Source: DASRFA01 sp035651755
GTDB taxonomy: Bacteria > Desulfobacterota > Binatia > UBA12015
Length of the DNA: 64,000 nucleotides
NCBI GenBank assembly: GCA_035651755.1
Contig: DASRFA010000060.1
Span: 372,001 to 436,000 of the forward strand
Direction: 5' to 3'
Below are positions 45,998-54,464 of the stretch, one piece after another (the first letter of the stretch is position 1; each line of letters begins with the position of its first letter). The position numbers and the translations under genes were made by a program. The notes beneath the pieces were generated by a model. The model saw only the letters and a program-made list of their open reading frames with translations. It was not told the DNA's origin and did no database searches.

Positions 45998-46006
45998 ACA
46001 TGCGCG
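45998..46006. repeat. Target-site duplication, right copy
   Basis: ACATGCGCG, identical and in direct orientation to 37,458-37,466. Confidence 0.85.
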
Positions 46007-46113
46007 CGCGCCGCCCGCAAATCTTCCTTCGCGGACGCGCGCAAATGTCGCGGCCTCCGAGGAGCGTCGGCGCGGCGCCGAGCCCGGTCATCGGTCCGCG
46101 TCGCGGGCTCGCC

Positions 46114-46323
46114 TCAGTCGTCGGAATCGGCGTGGCGGCGGACGCGGCTGCACGCCTGGCAGGGCGGGCACAGCGCATCGGCCGGCTCGTGCTCCGTGCC
46201 CGAGGACGCCGACAGCCGGCGCCAGCGAGCCGCATCGACGAGATCGGGCGTCGCGGCGTCTATCGTCGCCCCGCAGGCGACGCAGCGGTACACGCAATCG
46301 CGGTGCACGACTCGATCGTGCAC
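46114..46323 (-). CDS. Possible small Cys-rich protein
   Basis: The supported part is the C-terminal 64 codons from GTG 46,308 or 46,323: VYRCVACGATIDAATPDLVD, then ALCPPCQACSRVRRHADS. The paired CxxC motifs suggest zinc binding. The frame continues upstream as low-complexity Arg/Pro sequence that looks non-coding. Function unknown. Confidence 0.35.
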   Translation of the reverse strand: MHDRVVHRDCVYRCVACGATIDAATPDLVDAARWRRLSASSGTEHEPADALCPPCQACSRVRRHADSDD

Positions 46324-46423
46324 ATCCTCGGGGAGTCGAGAATTCCGTAAATCCACCGCCGTAGATCCACCGCGGCGGTCGCGTGCCTCTACGACCGCCG
46401 CCGCACGGGATTCTCGCTCGAGC

Positions 46424-46660
46424 TCACGGCTTTTCGCCGCGGTCTCGATCGCCGTCGCGACCGCGTCGTCCGGCGGGCGGTGCGGCGGGCGCGCTGGGAA
46501 GAGCCGGGGCCGCCGGGGCGGCCGCGGTCGGATGGTCGATGAGCTCCCGCAGGCCGTCGCGCAGCTCCGCGAGCCGATCGGTGTCGCCGTCCGCTTCGCT
46601 GCGGCGTCGCCGCTTCGGCTCCCGTGTCTCGTCGCGCGCGGTTCTCGTCTCCTCGGGCAT
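46424..46660 (-). CDS. Possible small charged hypothetical protein
   Basis: 78 residues from ATG 46,660, with GGAGA 8 nt upstream. A charged N-terminal half (EETRTARDETREPKRRRRSE) and a short helix (DTDRLAELRDGLRELIDH) are followed by an Ala/Pro linker and an Arg/Asp/Gly tail. No family recognised; may be expressed with the Cys-rich gene downstream. Confidence 0.35.
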   Translation of the reverse strand: MPEETRTARDETREPKRRRRSEADGDTDRLAELRDGLRELIDHPTAAAPAAPALPSAPAAPPAGRRGRDGDRDRGEKP

Positions 46661-47315
46661 GGCGTCTCCGGGCGGCATCGCCTTCGGGATCCGCGTCGCG
46701 CGGAGCCCGCTTCGTCGTCGGTCGAATCGTTCCCTGGTCGCGGCCTCGGTCGTTGAACCCGGGCGCGGCGCCGACGTCGCGAGAGAGCGGGGCTCTGCGG
46801 CACATTCGCTCGTCGGGATCCGCAATGCCGACCGGAGCGCGGTTCAGCGCCGTCCTTCGCGACAGACGTGCGCGAGCCTACGATCTTCGACGCATTCGGG
46901 CGTCGAGGTTGACGCAGCGGACGATGGCGGACCGGTCACGCGGCTGGAGCTGCGGACGGTGCGGCGGCGAGGGGGGGGTGGGGGGCCCTGCCGGCTGAGG
47001 GGGGGTCGCCGGCAGGGCCGCGGGGTGCTTCAGAGGGGACGGTGGGGGCTTAGAGCATCCACCGTGCCAGCTCTCCTCGCACGCGACCGCCAGCATTTCT
47101 GCGGGCCCGCGGTTCCACGGTGGTCGGGAGTGCGCGCCCACGTGCCCAAAGTGGGACATCGGGTTGGCACAATGTGCCAATCAGGACACAGCCGACGCTC
47201 CCTCCGGTTGGCGCCCGTCGCTTGGACCGCTCTCGGCGGTCCGATCGCGCCGCGCGGAACCGCGCGCCGTGCGCACCGCGTCGTGCTGGCGGGCGAGGCG
47301 GGAATCCCGCGCGCC
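46661..47315. other. Intergenic region with G-runs, hairpin and palindrome
   Basis: No supported gene in about 650 bp. It holds long G-runs (46,971-46,985), a perfect hairpin GGCCCTGCCGGC / GCCGGCAGGGCC (46,984-47,019) with a G-rich loop, and a perfect dyad TTGGCACA-A-TGTGCCAA (47,164-47,180). Confidence 0.5.
46984..47019. terminator. GC-rich hairpin with G-run loop
   Basis: 12-bp perfect stem with the loop TGAGGGGGGGTC, next to a further run of Gs. It could be a terminator or a G-quadruplex-prone structure; no U-tract follows. Confidence 0.4.
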
Positions 47316-47603
47316 TCAGCTCGAACGCGTCAGGATGTGGAAACGCGCCCGCAGGCGATCGACCTGGTCCTGGACGGACGACAGCCTTCGCGCCTCGGAG
47401 AGCTCCTGGAAGAGCTCGAAATCCGATGCGGGAGAGTGGCCCTCGAAAGCGTCCCGGCTCGCGTCGATGATGGCTTCCACGACTCGGCTCAGGTCGGCGT
47501 GGGGGATCACGAGGTCGCCCCGGCCGAGGGACCCGCTCCAGTTCGAAGCGTAGGGGCGCAGCACCGCGCGAATCTTGTCGGCGAGCGACCGTTCGTCGAA
47601 CAT
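47316..47603 (-). CDS. Conserved-looking small hypothetical protein
   Basis: 95 residues from ATG 47,603. The product is soluble and helical: FDERSLADKIRAVLRPYASN, GDLVIPHADLSRVVEAIIDA, SDFELFQELSEARRLSSVQD, and a C-terminal helix with QVDRLRARFHIL. Composition and periodicity look like a real protein, but I recognise no family. It lies divergent from the fatty acid desaturase gene. Confidence 0.55.
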   Translation of the reverse strand: MFDERSLADKIRAVLRPYASNWSGSLGRGDLVIPHADLSRVVEAIIDASRDAFEGHSPASDFELFQELSEARRLSSVQDQVDRLRARFHILTRSS

Positions 47604-47804
47604 CGGGCGGCAATCTACCACTCCCGTCAAGCGAGGCCAACGCAGATCGTGCCGAGACGCCCGAGCGGCGGCGCTTCGCGCCTCGCGGCGCGAGCCCGAA
47701 GGGTCACTTGCGAGCCGGGTGCGCTCGCGCTTAGCTGGAGCCGGCCGCACGACCGGCCGTCGGCGCACGCAACCGCCCGCTCGCGGGCGTCGGAAGGATC
47801 CACG

Positions 47805-48566
47805 ATGCTCGATGCCCTCGCGTTCTCGACCCACGAGCTCTGGCTTGCGCTCGCCTGCGTATTCTTGACGGTGCAGATCGCGTGCATCTGCACGACCGTC
47901 TACCTGCATCGGGCGCTCTCGCATCGCGCCGTGACGCTGGCGCGGCCGGTCGAGCTCTTCATGCGGTTCGGGATCTGGCTCACGACCGGCATCGACCCGC
48001 GGCAGTGGGCCGCCGTCCACCGCAAGCATCACAAGTTCGCCGACCTGGAGGGCGACCCACACTCGCCCTACGTGCACGGGTTCTGGCAGATCCAGCTCCT
48101 CAACTACTCCTACTACCGGCGCGAAGCCGCGAACCCCGAGACGATCCAGCGCTACACGAAGGACATCGCGCACGACGGCTGGGATCGCCTGTTCGACCGC
48201 ACGTGGCTCGGGCTCGGCCTCTTCTTCACCGCTTGGGTCGTCGCGTTCGGGCCCGTCCTGGGCGCGCTCGCGATCGGGCTCCACGTCGGCGCGTACATCT
48301 TCCTGAACGCGTCGATCAACGGCGCCGCGCACTGGGTCGGCTACCAGCGCTTCAAGAACAGCGCGCGGAACCTCTGGGTGCTCGCGCTCCTCACCGGCGG
48401 CGAGGGCCTGCACAACAACCACCATGAGTACCCCGGCAGCTCGCGCTTCACGCACCGCTGGTGGGAGATCGACTTCGGCTGGTACGTGATCGCCGCGCTG
48501 CGGACGGTCGGGCTCGCCCGGCCGAACCCGTCGGTAGGCCTCGGCGCAATCAGCGAGGCGGCCTAG
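47805..48566 (+). CDS. Acyl-lipid/acyl-CoA fatty acid desaturase
   Basis: 253 residues from ATG 47,805 behind GGAAGGA. The three histidine boxes are intact: HRALSH (His35 and His40), HRKHH (72-76) and HNNHH (near 206-210). Four membrane segments complete the fold of a delta-9-type di-iron desaturase that introduces a double bond into membrane fatty acyl chains. The TAG stop codon falls in the CTAG target duplication of a MITE, so the original C-terminus may have been longer or different. Confidence 0.92.
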   Translation: MLDALAFSTHELWLALACVFLTVQIACICTTVYLHRALSHRAVTLARPVELFMRFGIWLTTGIDPRQWAAVHRKHHKFADLEGDPHSPYVHGFWQIQLLNYSYYRREAANPETIQRYTKDIAHDGWDRLFDRTWLGLGLFFTAWVVAFGPVLGALAIGLHVGAYIFLNASINGAAHWVGYQRFKNSARNLWVLALLTGGEGLHNNHHEYPGSSRFTHRWWEIDFGWYVIAALRTVGLARPNPSVGLGAISEAA

Positions 48567-48726
48567 TGTCCCGTTCCCGAAGTTCGGCGAAATTCGGCTG
48601 CCGACGCATCCCCGCTGGCTTCGCCGCGCTCCCTGCGGCGTATTGCCCGATACGCCTCGGTCGCGCGACTCGCCATCGGGGCGCCTCGGCAGCCTCGGTT
48701 TTGCGCCGAACTTCGGGAACGGGACA
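48567..48726. mobile_element. 160-bp MITE with 23-bp perfect inverted repeats and CTAG target duplication
   Basis: Left arm TGTCCCGTTCCCGAAGTTCG... (48,567-48,589) and right arm (48,704-48,726) are perfect 23-bp inverted repeats. CTAG lies on both sides (48,563-48,566 and 48,727-48,730), matching the YTAR-type targets of IS5/IS701-like transposases. The interior has no coding capacity, so it must be moved in trans. No matching full element lies in this window. Confidence 0.9.
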
Positions 48727-48737
48727 CTAGAGGGCGC

Positions 48738-49571
48738 TTACCCGAAGAAGCCGCGGTGTCTCGCGGGAGCACCCGCGACCTCGGCCTTGCTGCCGATCGA
48801 TCGCACGTCGGTGCGCAGCGACTCGAGCGCCGCGCGCTGGCTCGCCTCGAAGCGCTCGAGCTCGCGCGCGCGGCGCTCGCGGAACTCGTCGAAGCTCTTC
48901 GTCCACGAGTCGTAGAAGCGCTTCAGCCGGCGCGCGATCCCCTGGTACATCGCGGTGTTCGGCACGTAGGAGCCCATGCAGTGCGGGCAGTGCAGGACCG
49001 TCCCGGGCTTCAGGTACTGGAACTCCACCTCGAACTCGCCGGTGCAGCGGAAGCAGGCGAGGACGACCGGATACTCCTCGAGCGGCGGCACCGACGCCGA
49101 GAGCGCGTCCTCGGCGCTCGCCGTCGCGACGGCGGCGGGCGGGGCGGCGGCAGCCGCCGGACGCGCCGCCGGCGCCTGCGGGGCGGCCGCGGCCGGAGCG
49201 CCGTCGCCTGCCGCGGCGGGAGCGGGCGCGCCGTCTCCGGCGCGGAAGCGCGACGGGAAGTCGGCCCCAAACTCCTTCTCGGGATGGATCTGACGGGCGC
49301 GGGCGATGAGCACGCCTTCGGCCTCCGGGATGTTCGGATCGGGCACGCAGCAGTCGACCGGACAGACCGCCGCGCAGGCCTCGTGGTCGTAGAACCCGAC
49401 GCACTCGGTGCACTTCTCGGGCACGATGTAGAAGATCTCGTTCGCGATCGCGGGCCGCTTCGTCCCGTCGAGCGCATCCCACTCGACGCCGCCCTGGTAG
49501 ATCGCCGTGTTCGGGCACTCGGGCTCGCAGGCGCCGCAGTTGATGCACTCGTTGGTGATCATCGTGGCCAT
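48738..49571 (-). CDS. 2[4Fe-4S] ferredoxin fused to a zinc-ribbon/coiled-coil domain
   Basis: 277 residues from ATG 49,571. The N-terminal 75 residues form a YfhL-type two-cluster ferredoxin (CINCGACEPECP, then CTECVGFYDHEACAAVCPVDC). An 80-residue Ala/Pro linker leads to a CFRC...CPHC zinc ribbon (ACFRCTGEFEVEF, LHCPHCMGSYVP) and a C-terminal helical segment (AMYQGIARRLKRFYDSWTKS). The ferredoxin half is usual; the added zinc-ribbon domain of the zinc-ribbon/chromosome-binding kind is not. Its partner is unknown. Confidence 0.82.
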   Translation of the reverse strand: MATMITNECINCGACEPECPNTAIYQGGVEWDALDGTKRPAIANEIFYIVPEKCTECVGFYDHEACAAVCPVDCCVPDPNIPEAEGVLIARARQIHPEKEFGADFPSRFRAGDGAPAPAAAGDGAPAAAAPQAPAARPAAAAAPPAAVATASAEDALSASVPPLEEYPVVLACFRCTGEFEVEFQYLKPGTVLHCPHCMGSYVPNTAMYQGIARRLKRFYDSWTKSFDEFRERRARELERFEASQRAALESLRTDVRSIGSKAEVAGAPARHRGFFG

Positions 49572-49908
49572 GCGGGGAGAGTTAGCGGCGGGTGCATGCG
49601 CGCGCAATCGCGAACGGTCGCGTGCTGGGCGAGCTCTTCTCGGAGTGCCTGTGGGCCGCCGAAGCCGTGTGTCGGGCGGTTCGGGAAGGGTCTCGCTCGC
49701 GGGGAGGAAGTGCGCCCCGATTTGTTTCATGAATCAAGGTGGGGGCGGGTGATCGTCCGGCTCGCTCGACAGTCCCTCACTCGCCCGGACACACGGCTCC
49801 GGCTGCGTTGGCGCCGACTTGGCGTGTGGGCCGTGACGGGCGCGGCTCGGTTTCGCTGCTCGCGGCGGCGCGCACACACCGCCGGAACGGGTGGGAGCTG
49901 GGATTGGG
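49572..49908. other. Intergenic region, no gene seen
   Basis: About 340 bp with no convincing open frame on either strand. It contains a less GC-rich patch around 49,720-49,735 (GATTTGTTTCATGAATC), a possible promoter or binding site. Confidence 0.4.
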
Positions 49909-50892
49909 CTACGCCGACGGCGTCACGATCACTTTGCCGTATGTCTTGCGGGAGCCGAGGGCGGCGAGGGCGGCGGGGAGGTCGGCGAGGGCGAAGCGCT
50001 GGGGGAAGATGAGCGGGTCGATCTTACCCTGGTCGTAGAGGTCGAAGAGGCCGCGGAAAGTCTCGGGGATGCGGGCGGGCTCGTTCATCTGGTGGGCGCC
50101 CCAGTGGAGGCCGACGAGGGAGATGTTCTTGAGCAGCACGCGGTTCAGCTTGACCTCGGGAATGCGGCCGCTCGCGAAGCCGATCACGAGCAGCCGTCCG
50201 TTCCACGCGATGCACTTGAGCGACGCGTCGGTGACGTCGCCGCCGACCGAGTCGTAGATGACGTCGGCGCCGTGGCCGGCGGTCGCCTGCTTCACCTTGT
50301 CGACCCAGTCGGCCTCGCGGTAGTCGATCGCGACGTCCGCGCCCGCCCGACGCGCGACCTCGAGCTTGTCCGCGCCGCCGGCGGTCGCGATGACGCGCGC
50401 GCCGAGCGCCTTCCCGATCTGCACGGCCGCGATCCCGACGCCGCCGGCTGCGGCGTGGACGAGCAGCCACTCGCCCGGCGAGAGTCCCGCGCGAAAGACG
50501 AGCGCCGCGTAGGAGGTCGGGTACACGATCGGCATCGCGGCGCCCGCGTCGAACTACATGCGCTCGGGCAAGCGGTGCGCGGCGCGCGCCGACACGACCG
50601 CCTGGGTCGCGAACGCGCCGAGCCCGGCGGACGCGAGCACCCGATCGCCGACCGCGAAGCCGGCGACGTCGGGCCCGACCTCGGTCACGACGCCGGCGAG
50701 CTCGGCGCCCGGGATGAACGGGAAGGGCGGCTTCATCTGGTACTCGCCGCGCACCATCAGGATGTCGAAGAAGTTGCAGCCCGCCGCTCGGACGTCGACG
50801 CGAAGCCCGCCCGGCTGCATCGCCGGATCCGGCACCTCGCTCACGTGCAGCTCGGAGGGCTCCATCCAGCGGTCGACGACGATCGCTCGCAT
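49909..50892 (-). pseudogene. Zinc-free quinone oxidoreductase (MDR family), interrupted by an in-frame TAG
   Basis: Translation from ATG 50,892 gives 112 residues (GAELAGVVTEVGPDVAGFAVGDRVLAS) and then TAG at 50,554-50,556. The same frame continues to 49,909 (SYAALVFRAGLSPGEWLLVH, AAAGGVGIAAVQIGKALGAR), for 327 residues in all. The stop replaces a residue in LPERM-x-FDAGAAMP, where one change from a TCG Ser codon would suffice. Everything else is intact. It may be a fresh nonsense mutation, a readthrough site or a sequencing error; it is the second such case in the window. Confidence 0.82.
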
Positions 50893-50947
50893 GCGGGTTC
50901 GTTAGCCGATCGGCCGCCGCACGCCAACGCACGTTCGCGAGCAGACG

Positions 50948-52147
50948 TCACCACGGATGTTCTCGGTGAAGGCGTCCGACGCGGCGCTTGTCGAGGCCGT
51001 CGATCAGGCCGAGGGCGCGGCGGGCGGCGCGCGCGGTCTCGGGGTCGGGCGCGTCGTCGAGGACGGCGCGGAGGTGCTGGAAGGCCTGCGCCGGCTCGCC
51101 GAGGTCCTCGAGCAGGATCTGCCCGGCGAGCAGATCGAGCGGGGCGCTCTCGGCGCCGGTGCGCGCGTCGCGCAGCGCGCGCCGGACGACGGTCAGCGCG
51201 GCGTCGGGGTGCCCGTGCGATCGCAGCCAGCGCGCGAGCGCGAGCGCCTCGTCGCCGTCGAGGACGCCGCGCGTCCCGCTCGACGGCAGGCCGAAGTAAT
51301 CCTCCGCCGCGTCCGCGAAGCGGCCGGCGGCGATCGCCGAGCGGATCGCGGCGCCCGGGGACGTGACGAGGGGCGCGCGTGCGTCGCGGAAGTCGGGCGG
51401 CGTCTGGTCGACCGCGCGCCGGTCGCGCATCCAGGCGAACGCGAGGCCGGCGACGAATCCTCCGATGTGCGCGCCGTGCGCGATGCCGCCCTGCACGGGT
51501 AGCGCGAGGAACGGCAGCAGGTTCTCGAGCACCAGGTAGAACCCGAGCACGACCCGCGCCGGCACCTCGAAGACCTGCATCACGAACGGCGGCAGCAGCC
51601 AGAGGAGGCGCACGCGGTTCCGCGGGAACCAGAGGAAGTAGATGCCGAGCACGCCCGAGATCGCGCCCGACGCGCCGACGAGCGGCACCGGCGAGTCGGG
51701 CGCCCAGAACCAGTGGAAGAGCGTCGCCGCGACGCCCGTCCCGAGATACGCCAGGAGGTAGGCGAGCCGTCCGAGCCCGTGCTCGACGTTGTCGCCGTAG
51801 ATCCAGAGGAAGAGCATGTTCCCGGCGAGGTGGAGGAATCCGCCGTGCAGGAACATGCACGCCACCAGATCGACGAGCACGGGGTGCGAGGGCCGGAACC
51901 CCCAGCGGAAGACGAAGAGGTCGTAGGCCGTCGCCTGGCGCGCGATCTCTGCCGCCGAGACCTGACCGCGGAGCGCCTCCGCCATCGTCCGGACGTACTC
52001 GGCGAACAGCGGGTCGCGCGGATGCGGGCGGACCTCGCCGAGCGGCACCGTGATCGACAAGTACACCGCGACGTTCGCCGCGATCAGGAGATAGTTGACG
52101 AAGGCGACGCCGCGCGGGTTCGGGGTGTCGCCGATCGGGACGACCAT
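50948..52147 (-). CDS. Rhomboid-family intramembrane protease with C-terminal TPR-like region
   Basis: 399 residues from ATG 52,147. The rhomboid catalytic pair is Ser160 (GASGAISG) and His227 (HIGG), with the WR-like loop and HLAGNMLFLWIYGDNVE motif between the first helices. About seven membrane segments span residues 15-245. Residues 265-399 are helical repeats (AAIRSAIAAGRFADAAEDYF; ARWLRSHGHPDAALTVVRRA) resembling TPRs and may recruit substrates. The target is unknown. Confidence 0.9.
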   Translation of the reverse strand: MVVPIGDTPNPRGVAFVNYLLIAANVAVYLSITVPLGEVRPHPRDPLFAEYVRTMAEALRGQVSAAEIARQATAYDLFVFRWGFRPSHPVLVDLVACMFLHGGFLHLAGNMLFLWIYGDNVEHGLGRLAYLLAYLGTGVAATLFHWFWAPDSPVPLVGASGAISGVLGIYFLWFPRNRVRLLWLLPPFVMQVFEVPARVVLGFYLVLENLLPFLALPVQGGIAHGAHIGGFVAGLAFAWMRDRRAVDQTPPDFRDARAPLVTSPGAAIRSAIAAGRFADAAEDYFGLPSSGTRGVLDGDEALALARWLRSHGHPDAALTVVRRALRDARTGAESAPLDLLAGQILLEDLGEPAQAFQHLRAVLDDAPDPETARAARRALGLIDGLDKRRVGRLHREHPW

Positions 52148-52201
52148 GCCGCTCCACGGTAGCCGAATGCGCCGTGGAGCGAACCGGCGCGGCGGCGGGT
52201 C

Positions 52202-54286
52202 TCAGCCGTTCGAGGCGGCGAGGCGGCGCGGGCTCCAGACGCGGAGGATCGAGTCGAGCGTGTCGGGCTTGACGGGCTTCGCGATGTAGTCGTCCATGCC
52301 GGCGGCGAGGCAGCGCTCGCGATCGCCCTGCATCGCGTACGCGGTCATCGCGATGATCGGCGTGTGCTGGCGGTCGCCCTCGCGGCGGCGGATCTCGCGC
52401 GTCGTCGCGAACCCGTCCATGTCCGGCATCTGGCAGTCCATCAGGATCAGGTCGTAGCCGCCGCCATGCGACGACTCGAGCGCGAGCAGCGCCTCGCGCC
52501 CGCTCGCGACGATGTCCGCCGTGTGCCCGAGGCGCTCCAGCATGTGGCGCGCGACCTTCTGGTTCACGGGATTGTCCTCGGCGACGAGGATGCGGAGGCT
52601 GTCGCGCGCCGGCGCGGGCCGGAGCGGCGGCGCCGCGAGCAGCTGGCGCACCTCGCCTCCGCCGGAGCGCGCGCGGACGACCTTCCGGAGGCAGGCCGCG
52701 AGATCCGCCGGCTGCACCGGCTTCAGGAGGTACGCCGAGATGCCGGCCGCGCGCGCCTCCTCCGCGTGGCAGCGCTCGGAGAAGCCGGTGTGGAGGACGA
52801 GCGGGAGCGACGCGAGCTCGCTCTCGCTTCGAATCCTGCGCGCGAGCTCGATGCCGTCCATCCCGGGCATCTGGAGGTCGAGGATTGCGAGGTCGTAGCA
52901 CTCGTCGCGCGCGAGCGCCTCGCGCAGGCGCGCCAGGGCGGACTCGCCATCGGGCGCGCTGCGCGCCGCGATCCCGAGGTTGGCGAGCTTCGCCACGAGG
53001 TCCATGCGCACGGTCGGGCTGTCGTCGACGACGAGCGCGCGCAGGCCGGGTAGGCCGTCGGCGGCAGCGCCGGCGGTCTCGGCGACCGTCCGCGCGAGGC
53101 GCGCCGTGAACCAGAAGGTGCTCCCTTTTCCGAGCTCGCTGTCGAGGCCGATCTCGCCGCCCATGAGCTCGGTCAGCCGGCGCGAGATCGCGAGGCCGAG
53201 GCCGGTCCCGCCGTACTTGCGGGTCGTCGATCCGTCCGCCTGCGAGAACGCCTGGAAGAGGCGATCCCGCGCCTGCTCCGGGATGCCGATCCCCGTGTCG
53301 CGGACGTCGAAGCGGAGGACGACGGCTTCGCGCGCGTCGCTCGCGACGCCGACCTGCACGCGGACGTCGCCGTGCGCGGTGAACTTGATCGCGTTGTCGA
53401 CGAGGTTCGTGAGTACTTGACGGAGGCGGACCGGGTCGCCGCGGAGCGTGCGCGGCACGTCGAAGCCGACGCTCGCGGCGAGGCCGACGTCCTTCGCGCG
53501 TGCCTTCTCCGCGAGGAGCTGCACGACGCCGTTCACGACCGATCGCACGTCGAGGTCGATGACCTCGAGGTCGAGCTTGCCGGCCTCGATCTTCGAGAAG
53601 TCGAGGATGTCGTTGATGATGGTGAGGAGCGTCGCGGCCGACTCGCGGACCGTCTGCGCGTAGTCGCGCTGGTCGGGCGACAGGTCGGTCTCCAGCAGGA
53701 GGCTCGTCATGCCGATCACGCCGTTGATCGGCGTCCGGATCTCGTGGCTCATCTGCGCGAGGAAGTCGCCCTTCGCGCGGCTCGCCGCCTCCGCGGCCTC
53801 CTTCGCGAGCCGGAGCTCCTCCTCGACGCGCTTCCGCTCGCTGATGTCCTGGATCTGCGAGACGAAGTAGAGCGGCCGGCCGGCGAGGTCGCGCACGATC
53901 TGCACGCCGAGCAGCACCCACACGACGTGCCCGCGCCGGTGGAAGTAGCGCTTCTCCATCTCGTAGGAGTCGATCTCGCCGGCGAGGGCGCGCCGAAGCT
54001 CCGCGAGGTCGGCCTCGAGGTCGTCGGGGTGCGTGATGTGCTGGAAGTCGGTGCCGAGGAGCTCGTCCTCGTCGCGTCCGACCATCTCGCAGAGCGCGCG
54101 ATTCACCCGGAGGAAGCGCCCGTCGGCGCCGACGACCGCCATCCCGATCGCCGCGAAGTCGAATGCGGCCTTGATCGCCGCGTAGCGGTCGCCCTCGTCG
54201 CCCGAGGCGCGCGTGGCGCGACCGGCGGGCGAGGGGGCCGGGTCGTGCGACGCGCGCGCGCCGTCCGCCGAGTCCTCACGCACCAT
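52202..54286 (-). CDS. Hybrid sensor histidine kinase, PAS-HK-REC-REC
   Basis: 694 residues from ATG 54,286 (GGGGGAACG upstream). After a 40-residue charged tail, a PAS/PAC domain (FDFAAIGMAVVGADGRFLRV) leads to the kinase core: phospho-acceptor His in FLAQMSHEIRTPINGVIG, N box LVDNAIKFT, G1 DTGIGIPEQ and G2 GGTGLGLAI. Two receiver domains follow (LRALVVDDSPTVRMDL with ILDLQMPGMDG; LRILVAEDNPVNQK with LMDCQMPDMDG). There is no membrane segment or output domain, so it must pass phosphate to a separate regulator. Confidence 0.94.
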   Translation of the reverse strand: MVREDSADGARASHDPAPSPAGRATRASGDEGDRYAAIKAAFDFAAIGMAVVGADGRFLRVNRALCEMVGRDEDELLGTDFQHITHPDDLEADLAELRRALAGEIDSYEMEKRYFHRRGHVVWVLLGVQIVRDLAGRPLYFVSQIQDISERKRVEEELRLAKEAAEAASRAKGDFLAQMSHEIRTPINGVIGMTSLLLETDLSPDQRDYAQTVRESAATLLTIINDILDFSKIEAGKLDLEVIDLDVRSVVNGVVQLLAEKARAKDVGLAASVGFDVPRTLRGDPVRLRQVLTNLVDNAIKFTAHGDVRVQVGVASDAREAVVLRFDVRDTGIGIPEQARDRLFQAFSQADGSTTRKYGGTGLGLAISRRLTELMGGEIGLDSELGKGSTFWFTARLARTVAETAGAAADGLPGLRALVVDDSPTVRMDLVAKLANLGIAARSAPDGESALARLREALARDECYDLAILDLQMPGMDGIELARRIRSESELASLPLVLHTGFSERCHAEEARAAGISAYLLKPVQPADLAACLRKVVRARSGGGEVRQLLAAPPLRPAPARDSLRILVAEDNPVNQKVARHMLERLGHTADIVASGREALLALESSHGGGYDLILMDCQMPDMDGFATTREIRRREGDRQHTPIIAMTAYAMQGDRERCLAAGMDDYIAKPVKPDTLDSILRVWSPRRLAASNG

Positions 54287-54464
54287 TCGTTCCCCCGCCC
54301 GGGTATCGGTCGAACGAGCCGGGCGCTTGAGGGCTGCTCTCCGACCGGCTGGCTCCGAATTCGGCGCGGCCGGCGGGCCCGTCGCCTCGGGCGCGGTCTC
54401 GCATCCTCGCCCGATCGCGGCCTGCAACCTTGCGACCCCGTCGAGCCTGAGATACCGCCACGCG

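Larger units (their letters stand above)
45489..46113. other. Gene-free right shoulder of the transposon and flank
   Basis: No supported gene in 625 bp. It contains the transposon right end (to 45,997), the second target duplication (45,998-46,006) and host sequence beyond it. Confidence 0.5.

Noticed and set aside
45498..46100. tRNA gene or phage-type attachment site at the island edge
   Set aside because: No tRNA-like T-loop or cloverleaf sequence is visible, no integrase gene is present, and the 9-bp duplication next to inverted ends indicates transposition instead.
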